Positions 24,898-34,307 are shown, counted from the first letter of the stretch. The stretch is DNA of 64,000 bases from Synechococcus sp. BIOS-U3-1 (GCF_014279975.1 NZ_CP047936.1:1364001-1428000); one strand, 5' to 3'. Translations and numbers: made by a program. Notes: generated by a model from the letters alone, not told the origin.

Positions 24898-25930
24898 GCG
24901 AACCACCACAGCTAGACCCATTGCCAGCCGTACACCCAAAACAGTGCTCAGCCACAGCAATCGGCTGATCTATCAAACCATTCGCTGCGCTGAGTAGATC
25001 TGCAAGCTTTCGAGGTCCGTTGTTGGTTGCAAGATTGAGCTGTTGGTTGAAATCGCAGTCATAGAGATCACCGGTCCAGCTCACACTGATCAGACTTCGA
25101 CACATGACCGCATGAATGTTTTCCGGCCGATGGGCTTCTCGCAGGGTTTGCTGGTAAGGCTCAAGCTGACCTTGATGCTGCAAATCTCTCGCAAAGCGCT
25201 GGATCGGCATGTTGGTGATCGTCAGCAAGTGGGAGAACGAAATTCCGTGCGTTGATGACAAGGCCTGCCGATATTGAGCTTCAAGTGGCTCCTGAGCCGG
25301 AGGAAGAGAAGGACCTGATGGGTTGAACACCAGATCAAGTTGCAATGGCGAACCGGGTTGGGCATACCCCAGCTGATTCAACTGCTTTAGACCTGCAATG
25401 CTGCGCTCGTAGACACCCTGGCCTCGCTGTAGATCCACCGTCTCCTTCTGGTAGCAGGGAAGAGAAGCAACCACCCTCACACCCATTGCTGCAAGGAATT
25501 CAGCTAGGTCCTCGTATCCGGGTTCGCTGAGGATCGTGAGGTTGCAGCGATCAATCACTTCCACACCAAGAGCTCTGGCCGCCGCAACAAGCTCACGAAA
25601 CTGAGGATGCAGTTCTGGTGCACCGCCAGTGAGATCCAGACAGCGAAGATCAAGACAGGCGAGCACCTCTGGAATGAGATCAATCAGCTCCCCGTCCATC
25701 ATTTCCTTCCTCCAGGGGCCAGCGTTCACATGACAGTGGCTGCAGGTCTGATTGCAGCGATAGCCGAGATTGACCTGCAGAGTGGTCAATTTGCTTCGGC
25801 GAACGGGGGGGAACCTCAGCGTTTCGGGAAAGGTTGATGTCAACGTCTTGGAGCGATCTGAAGCAATGGCCTGATTGGATTCTGACGAAACACACTCCGA
25901 TCTAGGACAACACTGTTCAACCAACAACAC
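24890..25930 (-). CDS. arsS: Radical SAM protein, ArsS-like (arsenosugar biosynthesis)
   Basis: 346 residues. The radical-SAM cluster motif is C-N-Q-T-C-S-H-C (CxxxCxxC), then L-T-G-G-A-P-E-L. The C-terminal part (C-R-S-L-I-S-V-S-W-T-G-D-L-Y-D-C-D-F-N-Q) and the end C-F-G-C-T-A-G-N-G-S-S-C-G-G-S are the DUF3641 pattern of ArsS, which joins an adenosyl group to methylated arsenic on the way to arsenosugars. The usual partner methyltransferase ArsM is not next to it. The gene follows stpA by 9 bases. Start is GTG 25930 or further in. Confidence 0.87.
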   Translation of the reverse strand: MLLVEQCCPRSECVSSESNQAIASDRSKTLTSTFPETLRFPPVRRSKLTTLQVNLGYRCNQTCSHCHVNAGPWRKEMMDGELIDLIPEVLACLDLRCLDLTGGAPELHPQFRELVAAARALGVEVIDRCNLTILSEPGYEDLAEFLAAMGVRVVASLPCYQKETVDLQRGQGVYERSIAGLKQLNQLGYAQPGSPLQLDLVFNPSGPSLPPAQEPLEAQYRQALSSTHGISFSHLLTITNMPIQRFARDLQHQGQLEPYQQTLREAHRPENIHAVMCRSLISVSWTGDLYDCDFNQQLNLATNNGPRKLADLLSAANGLIDQPIAVAEHCFGCTAGNGSSCGGSLS

Positions 25931-25939
25931 ACACCGCGA

Positions 25940-27172
25940 TCAATCCGGCAGGGAGATTGATGGTGTCAGCTCGGTCCGAGCTTCCGACAAATTTATAAAC
26001 CAGTTCACATAGCTATCAGGACCGCCAGGAATGCAAACGTCAAAATGCAGAGGGTCCTCAGGGTCACTGATCCCGGCTAGAGAGCCATCGGCTAACGACG
26101 GGCGGTCGACCTCTCCACCACTGCTGTCGACCAAGACAACCCGATTTGGACGTCCAAAACTGGATCCGAGATCCTGAAGGAGAGTGAGAAAGCCACGATC
26201 ACTGCCTCCTCTCAGCCAGCCATCGCCAGACGGGTTGATTGTTGAAGTGACCGTGTCACCAACGCCGACAAGATGAGGCATCTGTTCACGCGGTATCCGT
26301 CGCTTGCAGAGAGAAAGCAGAGATGCGTTGTCTTGGGGTGCGGTTCTGACGTTGAATTCTTCACCGAGAGGTGCCGTGCCTGTGCGTGCTGCGATGTGGC
26401 GATTGATCAACACAAGCAGACCCGCTTCCTTGATCGCTCCTCGCAACATGAACTGGATATCTGTGCTGCCGACGTCTCCATTAACGGCTGGTTTGAGCCG
26501 TTCACAGCCAAGGGAGTCACGCCCGAGATTCGGCGCGACGTGCAGAAAAAAGGAGTCCTGAAGACCTTCTTCCACTGCTATCGCCATGAGTTGCTGCATC
26601 AGCGACTCCAGCATTGACTGCAATTGACGCTGACGGGCGACATCGTCGGGAATCCAACTGAACAGGCTGTTGAGATTGATGGTTGGTGACACCTGAGTAT
26701 CGAGAACGGCCCGCTCGACCTCCACAGCAAGCTCCTCTTCGCCCAGTTCCGGCATTACAACAGGAAGCATGGAACACATCAGTACCTTCATCCGCCCCGG
26801 AACCGATGCCAGGAAGGTCATTTCAGCCTCACTCACTCCAGGATGTGTGAGGTTCCCAAGTTCGTCTTGCAGTTGCACTCCACCAGCAGCAAGCCCAGGG
26901 AGATAGAGCCCTTTTTTACGGGCTTTTGCGCTGTCACCGAGTGCTTTCTCAACAAGCCGATTCACGCCGCGATGACCTTCGTGTTCGCCATTGGTCAAAA
27001 CCACAAAACTGCCTCGCATTCGCCCCGCGGCGCGGACATAACTCTCAGGAAGAATCCGAGTGAGTGGATCTTTGACAAGAGGCATGCAAACCCCGTCAAG
27101 GTCCTGCACGATCAGCAGATCAGGGCTAACGACCAGTTCCTGATGCAGTGAATCAAGGTCCATCCGAACCAT
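25940..27172 (-). CDS. stpA: Glucosylglycerol 3-phosphatase
   Basis: 410 residues from ATG 27172 (an ATG at 27223 would add 17 residues unlike the family). The N-terminal LLIVQDLDGVCMPLVKDPLT holds the HAD-type D-x-D nucleophile. Blocks SFVVLTNGEHEGHRGVNRL and L-V-G-V-G-D-T-V-T-S-T-I-N-P fit StpA/GgpP. The enzyme removes phosphate from glucosylglycerol 3-phosphate, the last step in making the main compatible solute of marine Synechococcus. The synthase gene ggpS is not in the window. arsS follows 9 bases downstream. Confidence 0.9.
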   Translation of the reverse strand: MVRMDLDSLHQELVVSPDLLIVQDLDGVCMPLVKDPLTRILPESYVRAAGRMRGSFVVLTNGEHEGHRGVNRLVEKALGDSAKARKKGLYLPGLAAGGVQLQDELGNLTHPGVSEAEMTFLASVPGRMKVLMCSMLPVVMPELGEEELAVEVERAVLDTQVSPTINLNSLFSWIPDDVARQRQLQSMLESLMQQLMAIAVEEGLQDSFFLHVAPNLGRDSLGCERLKPAVNGDVGSTDIQFMLRGAIKEAGLLVLINRHIAARTGTAPLGEEFNVRTAPQDNASLLSLCKRRIPREQMPHLVGVGDTVTSTINPSGDGWLRGGSDRGFLTLLQDLGSSFGRPNRVVLVDSSGGEVDRPSLADGSLAGISDPEDPLHFDVCIPGGPDSYVNWFINLSEARTELTPSISLPD

Positions 27173-27862
27173 GGTTGTCGCAATCTTGGTTCTCACCCTC
27201 CCATGCAGAGAAGGAATCGCCAATCAGTTGATAAAGAGACGTTGATCAACCTTCAGAAAGACCCACGACCAGCCTGAGCGGCGGCTAGCTGCTGCTGTGC
27301 TCAGCTCACAGCCAGAATCACAGAATTGTTGTTCTGGTTGAACTCAGGAACAGTTAATCTCAGAAAGGCGGTGGGAGGTCACTGAGATGAACTCTTAGAG
27401 CGCATTAAGCAACAGCCGAGCAAGGGAACAAACAAGCAGTAAAAAAATTGTGTGCTGTTTTCTTTTTGTCGCTTTCATTCTCGGCAAGACGAAGAAGAAA
27501 TGCACCAGTTTCAAACAACTTTAGGGGAGTTCGAACATCAAGCACAACATCAATGTCGACCTATACAGAAAGCTTTCCACATGAATTGATTCCAAGTAAG
27601 TCCGCATGTCGATGCTACCCACAGAGAAGGCTTAGATTTACCAGATTGTCGTTGATCGCCTTCTCTTCGACGAACCAACTGGACATGCTCGCCCTTGTTC
27701 TTGTGAATAAACAAAATTCAAGGTGGTCTAAATGCCGAGATCATTTTTGAAAATGACATCCCAAAACACCAGTCTTTGATTCCTTGTGCCAGCTACACGT
27801 TCAGTCGGTCGGACTATCAAGCTATCCTTGAAGGCGAACATTGATCTATTCACATCCGCCAA
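27173..27862. other. 690-base region with a coding remnant, no intact gene called
   Basis: Spacer between stpA and the SemiSWEET gene. A plus-strand frame 27448-27750 is open but its product is not convincing. From 27707 to the TGA at 27844 another frame reads protein-like (G-G-L-N-A-E-I-I-F-E-N-D-I-P-K-H-Q, ending D-Y-Q-A-I-L-E-G-E-H) but has no usable start and a stop directly before it. It may be the end of a broken gene. Confidence 0.4.
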
Positions 27863-28165
27863 ATGACACTGGAATTGAGCTCTTCGGAAATATTTGGCTT
27901 TTCAGCAGCAACACTCTCCACAATTGCATTCCTGCCACAAGTGCTAAAGACCTGGAGGACACAGTCTGCAAAGGATGTTTCCTACGCTTTGTTGTTGACA
28001 TTCAGTACAGGATGCCTCTGCTGGGTGATCTATGGATACCAGGTAGCCGCCAAACCTGTAATGATCGCAAATGCATTCACATTAACCTTAAATTTGATCA
28101 TCTTGGCGATGAAAATCACCTTCGAGAACAACTTAAAACCCGCATCAAGACAGGATCAGCAGTAA
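27863..28165 (+). CDS. SemiSWEET-type sugar transporter (PQ-loop)
   Basis: 100 residues with three membrane helices, the size of a SemiSWEET, which works as a dimer for passive sugar transport. The first helix carries F-L-P25-Q26-V-L-K-T-W-R-T-Q-S-A-K-D-V-S (the PQ motif), helix two has L-L-L-T-F-S-T-G-C-L-C-W-V-I-Y-G, helix three A-N-A-F-T-L-T-L-N-L. Substrate unknown. The stop overlaps the convergent small gene by 10 bases. Confidence 0.88.
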   Translation: MTLELSSSEIFGFSAATLSTIAFLPQVLKTWRTQSAKDVSYALLLTFSTGCLCWVIYGYQVAAKPVMIANAFTLTLNLIILAMKITFENNLKPASRQDQQ

Positions 28166-28413
28166 CCTCTTAAAATCTGAACCATATCTACAAGTTCATC
28201 AATTTGAATAGAGTCTCGCTTCTGATCATCAAGCAAAATCATTTCAAATCCATCCCAATTTTTAATTAGGTCAACTTCTACAAATTGACCATTCAATGTC
28301 ATCCTGACATTCACTCCCCAATCGGCAGCATCCACCAAAAGACCTTCCAAAGCACCGATATCAGCACTTTCTAGAAGGGCACGAATCTCGCTCTCCATTT
28401 CAAGACTATTCAT
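28156..28413 (-). CDS. Small acidic hypothetical protein
   Basis: 85 residues from ATG 28413, acidic and soluble, with W-G-V-N-V-R-M-T-L-N-G-Q-F-V-E-V-D-L-I-K-N-W and D-S-I-Q-I-D-E-L-V-D-M. Pattern suggests a small alpha/beta fold. Convergent with the SemiSWEET gene. No family recognised. Confidence 0.55.
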   Translation of the reverse strand: MNSLEMESEIRALLESADIGALEGLLVDAADWGVNVRMTLNGQFVEVDLIKNWDGFEMILLDDQKRDSIQIDELVDMVQILRGYC

Positions 28414-28505
28414 TAGCCAAAATTAAATTTAGAAAGTAGGCGTAGCAGCAAAGATAAACCATCTGTACCGCGATCTATCGAACAAAAGCAACAGTCTCTG
28501 AAACT

Positions 28506-28682
28506 ATGGATGCCGCAGCAGCAATTGGCAACTTATGTTCAGTCTCCAAGGATGAATCACTCAACAGATTGATTGATCCATTCGAAGCCATTCCAATCAG
28601 CCGAAGTGTCAGGCATGAGATTGTCCGATTTGACAGCGAACGGCTTCGGGTCTGGCCATCAGAGATGCCCCCTCTGAGCTGA
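28506..28682 (+). CDS. Small hypothetical protein (58 residues), doubtful
   Basis: ATG 28506 to TGA 28682. The product starts MDAAAAIGNLCSVSKDESLN and includes S-V-R-H-E-I-V-R-F-D-S-E-R-L-R-V-W. A 106-codon frame on the other strand covers the same bases; the plus-strand product looks better in composition, but neither has support beyond that. Confidence 0.35.
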   Translation: MDAAAAIGNLCSVSKDESLNRLIDPFEAIPISRSVRHEIVRFDSERLRVWPSEMPPLS

Positions 28683-28827
28683 CAGCAGATAATGGAACAT
28701 GGCTGGAATTGAACAGGTTGATCCAACGGTTTGCTCAGACCTCTTGAACCTGCCAAAAACAGCGCTGTAACTCGGCTGCCATCCGAAGCCACCATCTTTC
28801 AATCACCTAGCCTTCTCTGTCATTGCA

Positions 28828-30369
28828 ATGAGTCTCAGCACTGCAACATTGTTGAACTCAAACGGATTCTTTCCTCCCAGCCTGGATAAAGATCAGGTGC
28901 GTCAGCGGATCTGGGAGTTGGAGACAGGAAAGGTCGGCTTCTACAGCGTGGGGCTTTATCCCGCGTCCCTTGCCTACAACTGTGCCATGCAGCAGAAGGA
29001 CGAGGACAATCTGCTGCTGGCACCCCGAGCCGAACGCGAGCTTCTCGGTGCGTTCACGCAGTCAGCCCTAGATGGCATGGACCCGAAGCATGTAGCCGTC
29101 ATGGAACGGATGGGCAGCCACCAAGTTGAAGGTGATCGTCAACCCAACACCTTGGCTGACCTGCTCAGACGCTGTGAGCTGGTGGTACTCAGTGCCAACA
29201 GCAACCATGTTGAGGAAGACCTGATCAAAGCGATTGAACTCCGAGAACAATTGGGTCGGCAACATGTCGTCTTGGCCTGTTTGGCTGGATCATTCAGTCA
29301 CGACAACCTGATCAATGAGTCTTATGTGCTTTGCGAGAAAGTCCCAAGCCTGGGCTTTTTCTCCGGTTTTCATCGCCATGGCGCCCTGCGTAATCCACTC
29401 GACAGTTTCACGGCAAACTTCTGCCATCCGAATGCACTGACTGCGCTCCTGGGAGCGCGAATGCTGGATCGACTGTCTCCGAACATCCAGGTTTCAGCTG
29501 GGGTTCACAACATCGAGGGGCAGTACATCAAGGCAGCGAAAAACATGTCGTCGGTCTTCGCTGGCTTTGGATACACCTATCACCAGGACAACCCTGGAGT
29601 TCTTCCGACTCTACTGACGCTTTTGTTGGACCAGTGCTTGGACCAAGCGGCAACCGTTTCCATGGCACGACGCAATCGCCAGAGGCTTTACAACCGTCAG
29701 CCCTTTGCACTGACGGAGCTCGGTTATGGCGTTCAGAGGATCGAAGCGGCTCTAGTCCGCGGGGGAGACATGGAGAAAGTGCGTGATCACACCTTTGCCC
29801 AACTCACAGCCATGGTGGCTGATGTACGCGGCAGCATGATGTTGCCGGTTTCCGGCACACCCACCCGTAATTTTCAGGTCGGACAGGTGTTGGCAGAGCA
29901 CATGAGGGCTGAAAAGCGCTGCCCACAATCGATGGAAGAGCTAGAGAACTGGTGCGAACAAGCAGGTCTGCGCAAGGGAGGACTGGAAGGTCTCAAGTCA
30001 TTGCGCTACTGGCCACAGATTGTGCGCAAATACGCCATTCCCGTACATGACGCATCAATGGTGAACTTGCTCTATATGGCCATCTATGGAAACGCAACGA
30101 CCAAGAATGTGGCGTTTTCGGTGATGACCGAAAGCCGCGAGTTGTCCAATTACTGCCAGGAATCGGTGCGACCCACCCATAGCCGACGGTACGCAGAAGC
30201 ACTCCAGAACCTCGATCAGCCTGAGGCGATGGACTTAATGGTGAATGCTGTGATTGCTGATAATGCTCGCCGCTTGATTCGGGATGACAATGGCATTGAG
30301 GAACAAGAGACAAGCGATGAACCCCCGGCCTATCTCAAAGCCATGAACGTGATCGAAAACGCACTCTGA
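28828..30369 (+). CDS. GpsA-like conserved cyanobacterial protein (513 residues)
   Basis: Long conserved protein. The region 34-70 (K-V-G-F-Y-S-V-G-L-Y-P-A-S-L-A) lines up with the Rossmann loop of glycerol-3-phosphate dehydrogenase but lacks the G-x-G-x-x-G glycines. CELVVLSANSNHVEEDL and HVVLACLAGSF follow in the places of the GpsA beta strands. I-K-A-A-K-N-M-S near residue 235 corresponds to the catalytic Lys-Asn block. An extra C-terminal 150 residues have no match I know. It may be a dehydrogenase-fold protein with a changed cofactor or none. This reading is by pattern only. Confidence 0.6.
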   Translation: MSLSTATLLNSNGFFPPSLDKDQVRQRIWELETGKVGFYSVGLYPASLAYNCAMQQKDEDNLLLAPRAERELLGAFTQSALDGMDPKHVAVMERMGSHQVEGDRQPNTLADLLRRCELVVLSANSNHVEEDLIKAIELREQLGRQHVVLACLAGSFSHDNLINESYVLCEKVPSLGFFSGFHRHGALRNPLDSFTANFCHPNALTALLGARMLDRLSPNIQVSAGVHNIEGQYIKAAKNMSSVFAGFGYTYHQDNPGVLPTLLTLLLDQCLDQAATVSMARRNRQRLYNRQPFALTELGYGVQRIEAALVRGGDMEKVRDHTFAQLTAMVADVRGSMMLPVSGTPTRNFQVGQVLAEHMRAEKRCPQSMEELENWCEQAGLRKGGLEGLKSLRYWPQIVRKYAIPVHDASMVNLLYMAIYGNATTKNVAFSVMTESRELSNYCQESVRPTHSRRYAEALQNLDQPEAMDLMVNAVIADNARRLIRDDNGIEEQETSDEPPAYLKAMNVIENAL

Positions 30370-30393
30370 AAATGGCCAACTGAATTTGGATGA

Positions 30394-33057
30394 TCAGTGA
30401 TGATCGAGATCGATCACTGAATCGGCAATCTCACGGTAGGGATCTGGGTCACAACTCAGCACAACGACTTGAAGGCCTAGATCAACGGCCTGCCGAAGCA
30501 TGCTCCCAACAGCTTCAAGTCGAGAGGGATCGCTGTTCGTAAAAGCGTCATCGAATAACAAAGGCAGACAGCCGTCGTGGCCATCGCGTAAGGCCTCGGC
30601 GATCGCCAAACGAACAGCTGCGTTCAACTGCTCCTTGAGTCCTCCACTGAGTTGTGAGAACTCAAGACTTTGACCAGATCGCTGAAGCCGCAGATCCTTC
30701 AGGCCTTGGCTCGCGTCAAAGAGAAGCTCAGAGCTATCGCCAGGTTGCTGCAGAAACGGAGCAATGAAACGGTTGATGCTGGACCTCAGTGGTGATGAGT
30801 AGCGACGTGAAAGGTCAGCACGCGCGTCCTGAAATCGCTTGAGAAGCAGAACCCGTGACTCAACCAGCTGTTTTTCCTGTTCTTCTGCCTGCTGAGCGAC
30901 ATTAAGACGATTCGACGCTTCCTCCAGTTCGGCATGCAGTTCTCGACTGCCGAGGCGTTCGCAGCGCTCCAGCAATGAACCACGTTCACGGTTCAGATCC
31001 GTACGCTGACGATTGAACTTCAGCTCACGATCATCCAGTTCGACCAGGGAGGTTTCAACATCAGCACCAGCGGCGAGACCACAATCGCCACTTAGCTCGA
31101 GCAGTTGTTTCTGTAACAGCTCACATTGATGCGACAGCTTCTTGAAATCAGCGTCGATTGATGTCGCTGAACCGTGCCGTGACTCAATCTCGTGTTGTTG
31201 TTGAACCTGCTGGGCATGCCGTGCCTCATGTCGCTCCAGTCGAATCCGTAGTTCTTGAAGCTTCCTGGAAAGACTGGTCTGTTGCCCCTCGGCAAGCTCA
31301 TAGTTAGCTCTCAGAGAGCGGACCCGTTCCTGGACCAATTGATAGGCCTGACGGCAGTCGTCCAATGCCTGCTCGAGATCATCTACCGCGGCAATCTCCG
31401 GATCATTTTGATGTTGTCGCAATGCGGCGAGTTGCTGATCGAGCTGTTCGAGGTCTTGATTCCCCTTCAGGTTGCCCTGCTGCTGTTCGTTGAGCTGGCG
31501 AAGACGTGCATCAAGAACGGCACGCTGCTGCTCAAGCTCTATGCGCTTCTGCAACAGGGCCTCTGCAGCTTCAATGCTGCTGACTCCCCACAGTTTGAGG
31601 CTTTGCTCCAACCTGGACTGACACAGCCTTCGATCTGCCAAAAGTGATGAAAGACCGGTCCCCTCACCGGGGCTGACCAGCAAATTGACTCCCTCACCCA
31701 CCTCCAGTCGGAAGGCACCAGTCCTTTGAGCAACGTCGCCAGTCCCAAGCTGTTCACCATCCAGGCGCACAGTCATGTCGGAGGACTGCAGTTCAATCTT
31801 TGATGCCATGCTTTGCAGACGGATGTCCAGCTCACGAAGCTGTGATTGCTGAGCCTGCAGTGCAGCCAGAGCATTGGCATCACACCCCGGCAGACCCATC
31901 AGCTCTTGATTGAGCACAGATTGCTGATGTTCGAACTTGGCGCGTTGGTCTTTTTGACGACGAATGTCCTGGATGCGTTGTTGAAGCCGTTCCTGATCTT
32001 GACGACGTCGAAGAGCATGGCCGCGCTCTTCAAGCGCCTGACGCTTACGGTCGGAGTGTTCAAAAGCACGTCGTTGTTCAACGAGATTGCTGGATATTGT
32101 TTCGGCAGACTCGCTCATAACATTCAACTCCTGTCGATGCGCTTTCATCGCCGTTTCGACACTCTGTATCTCCTGAGTCAGACGGCTCAGAACACCGAGT
32201 TGCTGTTGCCATTGGGTCTGCTGAAGACGTAGTGGAGCGAGCCGTTGTTGCAAATCCTTGAGTGCCAGAAGCTGTCGACGTCGCTTCTGCACTTGCGGTG
32301 CAGTGCTCTCCAGCTGATCAAGAGCCTGCTCATTGGCATCAAGATCGATGCAAGCTGCTTCATAGCTGAGCAGTCGCTCCTGCGCCTCGGCTTGTTGCTC
32401 TGAAGCTTGTTGAAGATCCTGACGGCGTTTCCAGAGTTCACTGTTCTGTTTAACGCCCCGACTAGTGAGGCTTGAGGCCACAAGTTGTTCCAGCTGGTTG
32501 TAGACCTGCTGATCCATCGGCGACTGAAGTGACTGCTCAGCCTGTCCCTCCAGAGCAGTGATCAATCCCTTGAGGTCGTAGTGCTCGCCGCTGAGATCCA
32601 GCAGGTTTCGACCAGCTAGCCCTTGCATCACCCAGAGGTGAGCCCAGCGGGTAGGAAGAACACGGTTCACCTGACGGCTACCGATGATCTCATCGACACC
32701 TAAAAGAACGGCCAGTTGATCTTCAGCATCACCACCAAGCAAAGCCTCCTGACCAGCTCGGCTGAGGCGGCTTGTCCCACCGGATCCACTGAAGCATTTC
32801 AACAGCGACCAACTGTGCCCAGCGGCCTCAAAATCGATCTCCACCTGGGGATGGCCTGCATGGGTGGCAGAGCGGAGATCACGAATTGCGGCTCCCGTGG
32901 CCGAAGCACGCAGAAACAACGTCCTGTGCATCGCCTCCACAAGCGAGCTTTTACCGGATTCATTGGCACCTCCAATCAAGGTCAATCCAGGAGCGAACGA
33001 CAGCTCGAGAGTTCGATGCCGGCGAACGCTTTCCAGTCGGCAACGAATTAGGCGCAT
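30394..33057 (-). CDS. YhaN/SbcC-like AAA ATPase with long coiled coil
   Basis: 887 residues from ATG 33057. The N terminus has the Walker A loop G-G-A-N-E-S-G-K-S-S, then about 550 residues of Gln/Leu/Arg-rich coiled coil. The C terminus has S-Q-L-S-G-G-L-K-E-Q-L-N (ABC signature) and P-L-L-F-D-D-A-F-T-N-S-D (Walker B). There is no obvious CxxC zinc hook as in SbcC/Rad50, which places it nearer to YhaN. It is translated with the nuclease gene upstream through a 10-base overlap. The pair probably works on DNA ends or damaged replication forks. Confidence 0.85.
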   Translation of the reverse strand: MRLIRCRLESVRRHRTLELSFAPGLTLIGGANESGKSSLVEAMHRTLFLRASATGAAIRDLRSATHAGHPQVEIDFEAAGHSWSLLKCFSGSGGTSRLSRAGQEALLGGDAEDQLAVLLGVDEIIGSRQVNRVLPTRWAHLWVMQGLAGRNLLDLSGEHYDLKGLITALEGQAEQSLQSPMDQQVYNQLEQLVASSLTSRGVKQNSELWKRRQDLQQASEQQAEAQERLLSYEAACIDLDANEQALDQLESTAPQVQKRRRQLLALKDLQQRLAPLRLQQTQWQQQLGVLSRLTQEIQSVETAMKAHRQELNVMSESAETISSNLVEQRRAFEHSDRKRQALEERGHALRRRQDQERLQQRIQDIRRQKDQRAKFEHQQSVLNQELMGLPGCDANALAALQAQQSQLRELDIRLQSMASKIELQSSDMTVRLDGEQLGTGDVAQRTGAFRLEVGEGVNLLVSPGEGTGLSSLLADRRLCQSRLEQSLKLWGVSSIEAAEALLQKRIELEQQRAVLDARLRQLNEQQQGNLKGNQDLEQLDQQLAALRQHQNDPEIAAVDDLEQALDDCRQAYQLVQERVRSLRANYELAEGQQTSLSRKLQELRIRLERHEARHAQQVQQQHEIESRHGSATSIDADFKKLSHQCELLQKQLLELSGDCGLAAGADVETSLVELDDRELKFNRQRTDLNRERGSLLERCERLGSRELHAELEEASNRLNVAQQAEEQEKQLVESRVLLLKRFQDARADLSRRYSSPLRSSINRFIAPFLQQPGDSSELLFDASQGLKDLRLQRSGQSLEFSQLSGGLKEQLNAAVRLAIAEALRDGHDGCLPLLFDDAFTNSDPSRLEAVGSMLRQAVDLGLQVVVLSCDPDPYREIADSVIDLDHH

Positions 33058-34217
33058 GAATCCGTTGCAGATGAATCCGTTGCGCAAAGACGATGTAACT
33101 CGATCAAAGCCTGCTCAACCAGAGGATCAGCACTGCTCCGAAGCTCGTCCTGAAGACCTGCAGCAATTGTGCTGACCAGAGGGCTATCCATCCGAAGCAG
33201 TAGCTCATCCCTCTCCTGAGCTGTTGGTTGACGGTGCAACTTGCCTCGCAGCCGCAGGTGGAGAAGCTGTTGTCCGAGCAACGCCAAACGATCTTCCAGA
33301 TGAAGGTGCCCCTGGAGACCCAGTTGTCCATTGAGTTCAAGCCGCATCAAATCGCGCCCCACGCGACTGCCGACCGCCTCAACAAGCTGTTGCTCGAGAC
33401 GGGCCAGATCGGCATCGCCGTTCAGCGTCATGGTGATCCGATGCCAGTGCAGGCGACCGGTAGGTTTCACCCTGACCATCGGCGGCTGAGCCCTCTCCAC
33501 ATCAATCACAAGAACCTGAGACCTCATGTCATCGGTCCCAGTCGGGAAACGATCGGGTTCTGGTGTCCCGCTGTACCAGGTTCTGCGGTCAATCTCCATA
33601 AGCGCATGCCAGTCGCCAAGAGCGATGTAATCGATTTGATCGCGGGGAAGGGGATCAAGGCATAGCTGATTGACCTGGCCATCACCACCGAAACCTTGCA
33701 CGGAGCCATGGGCCAGAACAACTCGAGGGTTCACCGGATCAAGGTCCGTCCAGTTGAGCTGATCAAGCCAGCGCGACGGACTCTGGCTGTCCCGCTGTCG
33801 TTGCAAGGGGCATGGCAGCAGTGTGATCCCCGCAACAACGACCGGTTCCGGCTTAAGCAGCAATTGAAGATTGCCAGCACGCTGCTGCATCTGCCGGCGA
33901 AGATCTTCTCGCCTCCAGATTCCACCGGCTCCTCCGTGATCATGATTGCCAGGAATCACGACGACAGGTGATGGGATCGATCCAACCGCTTCCAGCACCT
34001 CCATGACCATCGCGGCAGCCACGGTGCTCGAGTCGAATAGGTCTCCCGCCACAAGTACAACGTCCACTTGTTCCTGGCGGGCCACCTCAGCAATCCTCAG
34101 AACCGCATCGACACGCTCCTGCTGCAGCCGTGACTGTTTTTGGGAATTTTCAATCCAGCGATAGGGCTTACCGATCTGCCAGTCAGCTGTGTGAAGGATG
34201 CGTGGCACTAGTGCCAT
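33048..34217 (-). CDS. YhaO/SbcD-like calcineurin-type DNA nuclease
   Basis: 389 residues. The metallophosphoesterase motifs are complete: L-H-T-A-D-W-Q, V-A-G-D-L-F-D, I-P-G-N-H-D-H, a later V-L-A-H-G and A-L-G-D-W-H. This is the Mre11/SbcD fold, here of the YhaO kind (W-R-R-E-D, then a C-terminal partner-binding part). The last residues A-T-D-S-S-A-T-D-S come from a 15-base tandem duplication at the overlap with the ATPase gene. Start ATG 34217, divergent from the kinase gene. Confidence 0.87.
   Translation of the reverse strand: MALVPRILHTADWQIGKPYRWIENSQKQSRLQQERVDAVLRIAEVARQEQVDVVLVAGDLFDSSTVAAAMVMEVLEAVGSIPSPVVVIPGNHDHGGAGGIWRREDLRRQMQQRAGNLQLLLKPEPVVVAGITLLPCPLQRQRDSQSPSRWLDQLNWTDLDPVNPRVVLAHGSVQGFGGDGQVNQLCLDPLPRDQIDYIALGDWHALMEIDRRTWYSGTPEPDRFPTGTDDMRSQVLVIDVERAQPPMVRVKPTGRLHWHRITMTLNGDADLARLEQQLVEAVGSRVGRDLMRLELNGQLGLQGHLHLEDRLALLGQQLLHLRLRGKLHRQPTAQERDELLLRMDSPLVSTIAAGLQDELRSSADPLVEQALIELHRLCATDSSATDSCA
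33056..33085. repeat. 15-base tandem duplication across the nuclease/ATPase gene overlap
   Basis: Two copies of ATGAATCCGTTGC plus two bases (33056-33070 and 33071-33085), differing only at the last two bases. The repeat lengthens the C terminus of the nuclease and offers a second upstream start in the ATPase frame. Confidence 0.85.
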
Positions 34218-34307
34218 TCAGATAACGAACTCCATGCTGCCGCCTTCCCGCCTGATTTTCCGCACACTCATTGCTGGCAAAGGGTCAGGAAGACGGCATG
34301 TTGCGCC

